From positions 1 to 22,336 of the forward strand of contig CABSNL010000032.1 of assembly GCA_902479095.1 (NCBI GenBank): a DNA stretch of 22,336 bases, given 5' to 3'. The DNA comes from an uncultured Collinsella sp. Lineage in GTDB: Bacteria; Actinomycetota; Coriobacteriia; Coriobacteriales; Coriobacteriaceae. Made by a program: the position numbers and the translations under genes. Shown here one piece after another: positions 1 to 6,499 of this stretch. How positions within the stretch are numbered: the first letter of the stretch is position 1; the number at the start of each line of letters is the position of its first letter. The notes under the pieces are model-generated. The model did not search any database. It was not told where the DNA came from and saw only the letters and a program-made list of their open reading frames with translations.

Positions 1-23
1 GGAGCCTGCCCCCTTTGCGGTGG
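1..23. repeat. Truncated copy of the CCACAAAGG hairpin repeat
   Basis: The first bases contain GCCTGCCCCCTTTGCGGTGG, matching with two differences the right half of the hairpin repeat that is complete at 17227-17259. The left arm is cut off by the window edge. It lies just downstream of the stop codon of the minus-strand HAD phosphatase, followed by a run of nine C at 25-33. Confidence 0.6.
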
Positions 24-37
24 TCCCCCCCCCGGCG

Positions 38-859
38 CTACAGCAGATGCTCCTCGATAAAGATCGCGATGCCGTCTTTGTCGTTGCTCGCGGTCACAAA
101 GTCGGCGGCGGCACGGGTGGCGTCGCTGCCGTTTGCCATGGCCACGCCCACGCCGGCGTCAGCCACCATGCAGGCGTCGTTGTCCGCATCGCCAAACACG
201 CAGATGTCCTGGAGCTCCATGTCGTTGAGCTCCGCCACGCGCACAAGGCCGCGCGTCTTGGACACGCGCGGATCCATGAACTCGTAGAGCCGCTGCGTGG
301 TTTGCAGAGCCGCCGCCTTAACAGTGTCATCGGCAAACGTCGACGCCCGCTCAATCACCCGCGGCATTACCTCGGGCGCCATGGTAAACATCACCTTGGG
401 CTGCGGCTCGCGCAAGAACTCGGCAAAATCGACCACCTTGTAGGGCACGCCGTCGACGCGCGACAGGTGCTCGACGCACGCGTTGCTCTCGGGCACGTAG
501 AACACGCCGTCTCGGGGGCAGACGGGCGTTGCCGGAAGGTCCGCCATGTGCTTGCAGATGCGCGCGATGGTCTCGCCCGGCAGCGGATAGCTCAGCTCGT
601 TGATGTCGTGCGCGCGGTCGATGACCTCGGCGCCACCGCAGCCCACCATCACGTCTACTAGGCCTTCGATGCCCCAGAGCTCGTACATGGCCTCGGTCGC
701 GTGGGCGTCGCGCCCAGTGCACAGGCCAAAGAGCACGCCGCGCTCGCGCAGGGCGCGGATCGCCGCCACGGTGCGCGGGGACACCGTGTGCTGACTCGTG
801 AGCAGCGTGCCGTCGATATCGCAGAACACGGCTTTGATGTGGCTGAAGGTGGTGTCCAT
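38..859 (-). CDS. Cof-type HAD-IIB family phosphatase
   Basis: A 273-residue haloacid-dehalogenase hydrolase of the Cof/YidA type, probably a cytosolic phosphatase acting on small sugar phosphates or similar metabolites. The N-terminus has motif I, CDIDGTLL, with nucleophile D14 and acid/base D16. Motif II is LCTGRD (T48). A motif III lysine is plausible at K201 (VSKTRGL). Motif IV is GDADNDACM (D224, N227, D228), typical of this family apart from Ala at the usual Ser. The length fits the family. The start at 859 was chosen because AAAGG lies a few bases upstream and the protein then begins directly before motif I; longer forms run through repeat DNA. It is alone on its transcript side, with hairpin repeats on both sides. 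The substrate cannot be told from sequence. Confidence 0.9.
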   Translation of the reverse strand: MDTTFSHIKAVFCDIDGTLLTSQHTVSPRTVAAIRALRERGVLFGLCTGRDAHATEAMYELWGIEGLVDVMVGCGGAEVIDRAHDINELSYPLPGETIARICKHMADLPATPVCPRDGVFYVPESNACVEHLSRVDGVPYKVVDFAEFLREPQPKVMFTMAPEVMPRVIERASTFADDTVKAAALQTTQRLYEFMDPRVSKTRGLVRVAELNDMELQDICVFGDADNDACMVADAGVGVAMANGSDATRAAADFVTASNDKDGIAIFIEEHLL

Positions 860-949
860 GGGGGCCTTTCTGGGTTGTGAGGCGGTGTGGAGCGTGGTCG
901 GAAGTGGTGTACATGGTATACCAAGGCGCAGGCCGTTGGGACCCGATCT

Positions 950-979
950 CCACAAAGGTGCCTGGCCCCTCTGTGGTGG
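950..979. repeat. CCACAAAGG hairpin repeat, copy 2
   Basis: An imperfect palindrome beginning CCACAAAGG and ending CCTCTGTGG, with centre TGCCTGGCC. It is in the same orientation as the copies at 2535-2569 and 17227-17259, and carries one arm mismatch. It lies in the 217-bp gap between the HAD phosphatase and the MFS gene. Confidence 0.75.
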
Positions 980-1011
980 CCGGACCCGAAGGGTGGCCTG
1001 GCCCGGGGCGC

Positions 1012-1076
1012 AAAGCATCACAACATTCGACGTTTTTTGGCAAAATCGCGATTTTCATCGAATGCTGTGATGGTTT
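1012..1076 (-). repeat. 65-bp palindromic repeat, copy 1 (likely terminator/REP-like)
   Basis: A 65-bp element with arms built on CATCACAACATTCGA and its complement (one mismatch) around an AT-rich centre. Read on the minus strand it aligns over its whole length with the plus-strand copies at 5144-5208 and 6386-6450, sharing the inner block CGATTTTGCCAAAAAACGTC almost intact. It begins directly after the stop codon of the MFS gene. On the plus strand the hairpin is followed by five T. It probably acts as a transcription terminator or a REP-like element. Confidence 0.85.
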
Positions 1077-2363
1077 TTACTGCTTTGCGGCACGATCAAA
1101 ATGCCAGTGGCCAAACAGCAGCAACGCCGCGGGAACCGCCGTCACGACCATGCCCGCCCCTACGAGCGTCTGCTGCACGCCAAACGTCGCTGCCAGCCAC
1201 GGGGCAATCGCCAGCGGCGCCACGCCGGCAAACATATTGCCAAAGCCCATGACCGAGTTCACGCGACCGAGCTGCTCGAGCGGGGCCGTCGTTTGCACGA
1301 TCGTGTTGTGGAGCGGGTTGACGACGCCCCAGGCCACGCCCAGTACAATCTGGCCGACAAGGGCCACGCCCACGTACGGTGTCCCCACATAGAGCAAACT
1401 TCCCAGGCCCACGGACATAAGTGCCACGAGCAGCGTTTTGAGGCTGACGAAGCGCGGCGGCAAGCGGAGCGCGACCACGGCGCCCAGCACCGCACCCACG
1501 CCGGATGCCGACGAGAGCCAGCCCATCCACTCAACACCGACGTGCAGGACATCGCGATAGAAAAACGACTCGAACGGATCGAAGGCTCCATAGCCAAAGT
1601 TCGAAAGAAAAATGATGCAGAACAGCAGGGCGAGGACGCTATTGGTAAAGACTGTCTTGATGCTGGTCGCGAAGGTGGCGCGGGAAGATGTGTTGGGGTC
1701 GGGGCCTTGGCTGGCCTTATCCGATGTGATGTCGCCGATCGCGGGTTTGCCTTCGTGCGTGGCGGCCTGACCCGCACTTGGCCTAAAGCCCCAACCGGCG
1801 ACGAGCGCCAGTACGGTAAAGAGCATCATGAGCACGAACACCGCGCGCGACGACGCAGCCGCCGCGACAAAGCCGCCCAGTGTGGGGCCGACGATAATGC
1901 TCACGTTGGAGAACATGGTTATGGCGGAGTTGATGTCTTTGAGCTCGACGGGGTCGTCAGTGAGGTAGGCTGAGTAGGATGTGGCGATGGGCTGGGCGAA
2001 CCCCATCACAAAGCCCAGGAGCACCGCGCCGAGCAGGACGATGCCGGTCGCGCTGCCAAAGGCAATGATCGCCGCGCCGGTTGCCAGCGTGCCCACGATG
2101 CTCAACAAGAAATGCCGGCGCGGGCCCCAGGCGTCAAGCGCCGCGCCACCCGCAAAGGATCCCAAGATCACAAATACGTTCATAAAAAGGACGGCTAGCG
2201 ATGTCGCCACGACCGAGGCATCGTCTGCATAGGTGAGCGTTCCGATGACGCCGATAAAGTAGCTGGTCTGAAAACCGGTGTAGATGAGAAAGCGCATCGC
2301 CACCAGGCGCTTGGCCTGCACGGACAGCGACGATTGAGGCTTTGAGAAAAGGGAGGCGAGCAT
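1077..2363 (-). CDS. MFS transporter
   Basis: A 428-residue major facilitator superfamily membrane protein, with about 12 hydrophobic segments split into two halves by a polar loop near residues 205-240 rich in Thr, Ser, Asp and Lys. An Asp-x-Trp-Gly-Pro-Arg-Arg stretch after the second segment (DAWGPRRH) fits the loop 2-3 motif A region of MFS drug or metabolite exporters. No substrate can be named. The start at 2363 was preferred over upstream Met codons because AAGGAG is spaced 5 nt before it. Upstream lies an 11-bp inverted repeat (2374-2441) that could be regulatory. The stop codon abuts a 65-bp palindrome. It has no operon partner: hairpins separate it from both neighbours. Confidence 0.88.
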   Translation of the reverse strand: MLASLFSKPQSSLSVQAKRLVAMRFLIYTGFQTSYFIGVIGTLTYADDASVVATSLAVLFMNVFVILGSFAGGAALDAWGPRRHFLLSIVGTLATGAAIIAFGSATGIVLLGAVLLGFVMGFAQPIATSYSAYLTDDPVELKDINSAITMFSNVSIIVGPTLGGFVAAAASSRAVFVLMMLFTVLALVAGWGFRPSAGQAATHEGKPAIGDITSDKASQGPDPNTSSRATFATSIKTVFTNSVLALLFCIIFLSNFGYGAFDPFESFFYRDVLHVGVEWMGWLSSASGVGAVLGAVVALRLPPRFVSLKTLLVALMSVGLGSLLYVGTPYVGVALVGQIVLGVAWGVVNPLHNTIVQTTAPLEQLGRVNSVMGFGNMFAGVAPLAIAPWLAATFGVQQTLVGAGMVVTAVPAALLLFGHWHFDRAAKQ

Positions 2364-2373
2364 GGAGACTCCT

Positions 2374-2441
2374 TGTTTCATACGAATGCGGACGGCGGGC
2401 ATTCGCCACCGTCCGTCAAATCAATCCATCCGTATGAAACA
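2374..2441. promoter_or_regulatory. Nested inverted repeats upstream of the MFS gene
   Basis: TGTTTCATACG at 2374-2384 is perfectly inverted as CGTATGAAACA at 2431-2441. Inside it CGGACGG (2389-2395) is inverted as CCGTCCG (2409-2415). The left outer arm lies 10 bp upstream of the MFS start codon. The arrangement could be an operator pair or a 5' leader hairpin; neither the regulator nor the promoter is identified. Confidence 0.5.
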
Positions 2442-2534
2442 TTAAGGACGCATCAAGCCCCTTCTCTCCGTTTTTGCCAGCACGAACTACTTGGTAGATT
2501 GTAAGGCATGTCCCACACATCTACTAAAGCAAAA

Positions 2535-2569
2535 TCCACCACAAAGGTGCCTGGCCCCTTTGTGTTGGA
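2535..2569. repeat. CCACAAAGG hairpin repeat, copy 3
   Basis: TCCACCACAAAGG on the left and CCTTTGTGTTGGA on the right form a stem with one mismatch (T for G), centre TGCCTGGCC. Same orientation as the other copies. It lies between the terminator behind moaC-mobB and the MFS gene. Confidence 0.8.
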
Positions 2570-2589
2570 AGTGACGTTTGCCCAGATAA

Positions 2590-2626
2590 AACCTGCCAAA
2601 ATAAACCTGTCCCTATTTGGCAGGTT
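2590..2626 (-). terminator. Rho-independent terminator behind moaC-mobB
   Basis: On the minus strand AACCTGCCAAATA pairs with TATTTTGGCAGGTT (one bulged base), followed by TTTTATC. It lies 23 bp after the moaC-mobB stop codon. The loop contains GGGACAGG, the same core found in the loop of the CCACAAAGG hairpin repeats. Confidence 0.75.
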
Positions 2627-2649
2627 ATGGCAGCGCAGCGAGCCGGCCC

Positions 2650-3951
2650 TTAAAGGTGGTCTTGGATGAGGTCGCAGATGGCTCGGGCGTCGTTGATGTT
2701 GATGGCTCGGGTCGCAAAACCGGCGTCGAAGGCCTGGCGCGCCAGGGCCTCGTTGCAGGCAAGGGCCAGCGTGTGACCGTCGACTAGGTCGAGCGAGCTC
2801 TTGCCGCGCAGACGGTCGACACCGGAGCGCGCGACCACGATGTTGTCGAAGCCCTCGGTCTTGTAGCCCTCGATGATCACCACGTCGACATCGTTGTAGC
2901 GCGACAGCAGCTCGCGCGCGGGCATCTCGTCCTCCTCGCGCGTGTCGGCGTACTCCGCCCAGCGCGTGGCGCAGATGAGACCCACGTGTTTGGAGCCGGC
3001 CTGGTGATGGCGCCAGGTGTCCTTAGCGGGCACGTCGATATCAAAGCCGTGGTGCCCGTGATGCTTGAGTGAACCCACGCGCAGGCCGCGGCGGGTGAGC
3101 TCGGCGATAACCTTCTCGACGAGCGTGGTCTTGCCCGAGTTTTGGTAGCCGATAAACGCGATCGCGGGGACGGCCGGCGTCGGGGCTGCGGGCGCGACGG
3201 CGACGGGTGCGCTTGTGGGTACGTCGCCCGCGGCTCCCACTGCCTCAACAGCAGCGGCCTGACGCTCTGCGCGATCCCACACGCCCGAGCGGCCGCCCTC
3301 CTTGTGCAGCAGGCGCACGTCGACGATCTCCATGCCGCGATCGGCGGCCTTGCACATGTCGTAGATGGTCAGACACGCGGCACTCGCGCCGGTCAGCGCC
3401 TCCATCTCAATGCCGGTCTTGCCCGTCACGCCCGCCGTGACCAGCACGTGAAAGCCAACCTGCCCGTCCGCGCGCGCCGGCGCCCAGCCCTCGGGCATGT
3501 CATCGACAAGCATCCCCGCCGGAGCGATGGGCGCAATGTCGCACTTGCTCTTGGTAATGAGCAGCGGATGGCACATGGGAATGATGTCGCTCGTGCGCTT
3601 GATGGCCATGATGCCCGCCACGCGCGCGCAGGCAAGCACGTCGCCCTTTTTTGCGCGATCCTGCAGCACCATGGCCTGCGTCTCGGGGTGCATGAGGATG
3701 GTGCCCTCGGCGATAGCGATGCGATGGGTCTCGGCCTTGTCGGACACGTCGACCATGCGTACCTCGCCCTTGGCGTCCACGTGCGTCAGCTCGTCGCGAC
3801 GGGCGTCGCGGGCGGGCTCGGTGGCAGCGCTGGCAGTCGGCTGCGCGGACGCGTCGGCGTTGCCAGCATTCGCCGCAGCCGTGACTTTGTGGGCAGACAT
3901 CGCGGCCCTGCGAGCGGCCTTGGTAGCATCGGCGTACCTGCTCTTGGCCAT
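2650..3951 (-). CDS. moaC-mobB: Fused cyclic pyranopterin monophosphate synthase MoaC / MobB GTPase
   Basis: A 433-residue two-domain protein for molybdenum cofactor synthesis. Residues about 52-225 are MoaC, which converts the MoaA product (3',8-cyclo-7,8-dihydro-GTP) to cyclic pyranopterin monophosphate; visible motifs are HVDAKGEVRMVDVS, KGDVLACARVAGI, MCHPLL (126-131) and GKTGIEMEALT. Residues about 263-433 are MobB, a P-loop protein assisting guanine-dinucleotide cofactor maturation, with Walker A GYQNSGKTT (268-276). They are joined by an Ala/Pro/Val-rich linker (about 226-262). The first 50 residues are a low-complexity Ala-rich extension absent from E. coli MoaC. The start at 3951 has GGAGG 8 nt upstream and lies 4 nt after the moaA stop, so the two genes are one transcript. 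A start 15 codons earlier, inside moaA, is less likely. Confidence 0.93.
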   Translation of the reverse strand: MAKSRYADATKAARRAAMSAHKVTAAANAGNADASAQPTASAATEPARDARRDELTHVDAKGEVRMVDVSDKAETHRIAIAEGTILMHPETQAMVLQDRAKKGDVLACARVAGIMAIKRTSDIIPMCHPLLITKSKCDIAPIAPAGMLVDDMPEGWAPARADGQVGFHVLVTAGVTGKTGIEMEALTGASAACLTIYDMCKAADRGMEIVDVRLLHKEGGRSGVWDRAERQAAAVEAVGAAGDVPTSAPVAVAPAAPTPAVPAIAFIGYQNSGKTTLVEKVIAELTRRGLRVGSLKHHGHHGFDIDVPAKDTWRHHQAGSKHVGLICATRWAEYADTREEDEMPARELLSRYNDVDVVIIEGYKTEGFDNIVVARSGVDRLRGKSSLDLVDGHTLALACNEALARQAFDAGFATRAININDARAICDLIQDHL

Positions 3952-3955
3952 ATGA

Positions 3956-5011
3956 TCATCCTCCGATTTGGGACATAAATCGTTGCGTGCCCTCAATTAT
4001 CGCGTGTTCCTGCGGTTTGTGGGCCACGGCATCGCGCCAAATCGAAAGTACCTGCATATCATCACCACGGCGCAGGGCGTCGCGCACCGAATACTCGGCA
4101 TCACTGAACAGGCACGGGCGTACGTTGCCATCGGCCGTCAGGCGCAGACGGTTGCAGCTCGCGCAAAAATGATTGGACATGGCGCTAATAAAGCCAACCG
4201 TTCCCGCCGCACCCGGAAAGTGCCAGTAGCGCGCAGGACCCGCGCCGGCAGGAGCGTCGTTGATGTCGAGCGGCTCGAGCTCGCCCAGTCCCGCCGCGGT
4301 GGCCCCGGCATTGATGCGTGCCCGCAGCTCGTCACTCGGCACGGTGTCGCTCGCGTCCCACAGCTCGGGATTGAGCGCGGGCGCATGCGGGTCCACAGCG
4401 CAATGCGAGCTCGTACGCTCGTCGCCGATGGGCATGTATTCGATAAAGCGCAGGTGGATGGGGCGGTCGACGGTCAAGCGCGCGAGGGCAGCCACATCCT
4501 GGTTGAGCCGGCGCACAACAACGCAGTTGACCTTAACGGGCTCAAAGCCCCAAGCCAGCGCCGCGTCGATGCCCGCCATGGTCTGCTCGAGCCGACCCAG
4601 ACGCGTGATCTTTCCAAAGAGCGTAGGGTCGAGCGTGTCGAGCGAGATGTTGACGCGGTTAAGCCCGGCATCTTTGAGCTGCGGCGCCAGCTTGGGCAGC
4701 AGGGCGCCGTTGGTGGTGAGCGAGATGTCCTCGATCTGCGGAATCGCGCGGATGTCGCGAATGAGCGGGATGATACGGCGGCTGACCAGCGGCTCGCCAC
4801 CCGTCAGGCGTACGCGGCGAATGCCCTCCCCCGCCACCAGGCGCACAAAGCGGGCGATTTCCTCGGCGCTGAGCAGCTCGTCGTGCGCGCGGGGCGCCAC
4901 GCCATCGGCCGGCATGCAATAGATGCAGCGGAAATTGCACTTGTCGGTAACGGCAATGCGCAGGTAGTTGATATCGCGGCCAAAGCCATCATGTTGCACG
5001 AGCCCGTCCAC
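3956..5011 (-). CDS. moaA: GTP 3',8-cyclase MoaA (radical SAM)
   Basis: A 351-residue radical SAM enzyme for the first committed step of molybdopterin synthesis, cyclising GTP with S-adenosylmethionine. The N-terminal cluster motif is CNFRCIYC (C25, C29, C32); the second, GTP-binding cluster uses C283, C286 and C300 in CASCNRLRLT...VRPCLFS. TGGEP (70-74) is present, and the protein ends in the Gly-Gly pair that is functionally important in MoaA. Length is normal. The start is GTG at 5011, with GGGAGG 5 nt upstream; no in-frame ATG lies near. It is first in an operon with moaC-mobB. No molybdenum-cofactor riboswitch-like leader is evident, because the leader predicted from the candidate promoter is only about 35 nt. 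Confidence 0.95.
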   Translation of the reverse strand: MDGLVQHDGFGRDINYLRIAVTDKCNFRCIYCMPADGVAPRAHDELLSAEEIARFVRLVAGEGIRRVRLTGGEPLVSRRIIPLIRDIRAIPQIEDISLTTNGALLPKLAPQLKDAGLNRVNISLDTLDPTLFGKITRLGRLEQTMAGIDAALAWGFEPVKVNCVVVRRLNQDVAALARLTVDRPIHLRFIEYMPIGDERTSSHCAVDPHAPALNPELWDASDTVPSDELRARINAGATAAGLGELEPLDINDAPAGAGPARYWHFPGAAGTVGFISAMSNHFCASCNRLRLTADGNVRPCLFSDAEYSVRDALRRGDDMQVLSIWRDAVAHKPQEHAIIEGTQRFMSQIGG

Positions 5012-5051
5012 GCAGCCCTCCCCTCACGCGGCGTTTTATTCTTCAGAAAAC

Positions 5052-5079
5052 ATAATACCCCACGAGAGAATCATGCCGA
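5052..5079 (-). promoter_or_regulatory. Candidate moaA promoter
   Basis: On the minus strand TCGGCA (5079-5074) and TATTAT (5057-5052) are 16 bp apart, about 40 bp upstream of the moaA GTG. They match 4 of 6 and 5 of 6 consensus bases. AT-rich sequence follows. This is the best sigma-70-like candidate in the gap. Confidence 0.4.
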
Positions 5080-5143
5080 CACCCGTACGACAGGACAGGT
5101 TGCTTCGAGCAAAACGGACTTTCCAAGCCCATCCTCAGCATAC

Positions 5144-5208
5144 AAACCATCACAACATTCGTCGCTTTTCCCGTTTTTGGCAAAAAACGTCGAATGTTGT
5201 GATGGTTT
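5144..5208 (+). repeat. 65-bp palindromic repeat, copy 2
   Basis: AAACCATCACAACATTCG at 5144-5161 is perfectly inverted at 5191-5208, an 18-bp stem around a 29-nt centre containing TTTTTGGCAAAAAACG. It lies 38 bp after the stop codon of the nuclease-like gene (minus strand) and upstream of moaA. It is one of three copies in 5.4 kb. Confidence 0.9.
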
Positions 5209-5246
5209 GCCTGCCCTCAGCGCCCCGTAGAAGGACCAAAGCGCCC

Positions 5247-6284
5247 CTAAAGGCCGCCATCCCAGTGTCGAATCACGAATTCTCGCAGGTCGTTTTGCCG
5301 CTTCTGGAACGCTTCGCTTCGGTCGCACTTGAGACCCATAGCGAGCGCGATGGCGTTCATCGCCCGGTGCAATTGCAGCTGGTGGGCAAACTGAGTCCCG
5401 GTGAGGACGATCATCCTAAAGCCCAGCGCGCTCAGCACGGTCATACGCTCCGCATCCGACGCGCTGCGCTGTTTATCAAGATGGTCCGAGCCGTTGTATT
5501 CGATCCCCGTACCGCTCGCAGGCGCATATACGTCGATCTCGAAATACCCGGCCTTTGCGAGATATTTGAACTCGTTGGGAACATCGACCCGATGGTTGAG
5601 CTCAACCTTGGCGTATCCCAACCCTCCCTGGGAACGCTTTGCTACGACCATGATTGCGGTGGCCGTCTCCATGGGCGACCGCGCGCCATCGTGCACGCGC
5701 TTGAGCGCGGCGGCCGCGCGTATAGCCCCCTGACGAGATCGGTTCTCATTGCAATAAGCGGTCAAGTCGGCAACGGTATACCTCTGCCCCATCTCGATAT
5801 AATCGCCTGTCGACAGATGATTCAAATGGTAACGGGCGCAGATTTCGTAGCCATATTCCAGCTGCTCGGGCTCACTCATCCACGAACCCGCTTGGACAAA
5901 GCAGATGGCCTCATCAACCACTAGAAGGCCCTCTGCCACCTCGATAAGATGGCCTGGAGGTATCGGCGCCCCAAACACGTGGCACCTAAATCCAGCCGGC
6001 GTCGAGCGCTCAAAATCGAAGTTGACGAGTGTGTCGATATGATCGAGCTCTTCTCGTGGAATACCGATCGAGACCAGATAGTCGATAACAATCCCAACTG
6101 CCGTTGAAGCCCTCAGCCCCTTGGCATCGAGTCCCAATTTGGGCAGGTTCGCGGTCGGCTCCGCCTCGTTGGCAAGCGAGTCCTCATCGTATAGGCTGCT
6201 TGCTCGCGAGAGCGGCTCGGACGGGCGCGCCACGTTGTGGTACAGCCAGGCAGTCTTATGGGACAGGACGATCGGCAGGTCCAT
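5247..6284 (-). CDS. Hypothetical protein with a DUF559/Vsr-like nuclease-fold C-terminus
   Basis: A 345-residue soluble protein without signal peptide or membrane segment. The N-terminal two thirds are not recognised. From about residue 200 it carries SPMET (E206), then YFEIDVY (D251) and GIEYNGSDH (E262), then a DAERMTVLSALGFRMIVLT stretch. This order, an acidic strand followed by an E-x-[ND]-G-x-x-H strand and an R-x(4)-L-x(2)-x-G helix, resembles DUF559 proteins and Vsr-type PD-(D/E)xK endonucleases. DNA binding or cleavage is an inference; proteins of this shape recur in actinobacterial genomes without known function, some near toxin-antitoxin or defence genes. Start at 6284 has GGAGG spaced 5 nt. 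It is a single gene between two 65-bp palindromes in the same orientation. Confidence 0.7.
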   Translation of the reverse strand: MDLPIVLSHKTAWLYHNVARPSEPLSRASSLYDEDSLANEAEPTANLPKLGLDAKGLRASTAVGIVIDYLVSIGIPREELDHIDTLVNFDFERSTPAGFRCHVFGAPIPPGHLIEVAEGLLVVDEAICFVQAGSWMSEPEQLEYGYEICARYHLNHLSTGDYIEMGQRYTVADLTAYCNENRSRQGAIRAAAALKRVHDGARSPMETATAIMVVAKRSQGGLGYAKVELNHRVDVPNEFKYLAKAGYFEIDVYAPASGTGIEYNGSDHLDKQRSASDAERMTVLSALGFRMIVLTGTQFAHQLQLHRAMNAIALAMGLKCDRSEAFQKRQNDLREFVIRHWDGGL

Positions 6285-6385
6285 GAGCCCTCCAATGGAG
6301 TCGGATAACCAACCTTATTCCCCTGCCCACGGGTTCGCACACCTTCGTGCGCAAGAAAGCGATTCCACCCGGTCGAGTGGCAGAA

Positions 6386-6450
6386 AAACCATCACAACAT
6401 TCGATGCTTTTCCCGATTTTGGCAAAAAACGTCGAATGTTGTGATGGTTT
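6386..6450 (+). repeat. 65-bp palindromic repeat, copy 3 (likely terminator of the ABC operon)
   Basis: AAACCATCACAACATTCGA at 6386-6404 is perfectly inverted at 6432-6450. On the minus strand the stem is followed by five T, and the element lies 49 bp after the stop of the ABC exporter operon, so it can serve as its terminator. The centre differs from copy 2 at only a few positions. Confidence 0.9.
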
Positions 6451-6499
6451 GAGGCAAGGTGAGGGGCGCGGAGAGATCAAAGCATCGTGCTCGAACGGG

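Noticed and set aside
25..33. Run of nine C as a phase-variation tract
   Set aside because: It lies between a stop codon and a repeat, not in a promoter or coding region, and near the window edge where assembly errors are possible.
950..1076. CRISPR-like array from the repeated hairpins
   Set aside because: The units are palindromes of two different families, not regularly spaced, with no spacers and no cas genes.
5012..5051. Molybdenum cofactor riboswitch in front of moaA
   Set aside because: The candidate promoter leaves a leader of about 35 nt, too short for the known structure, and no matching fold is visible.
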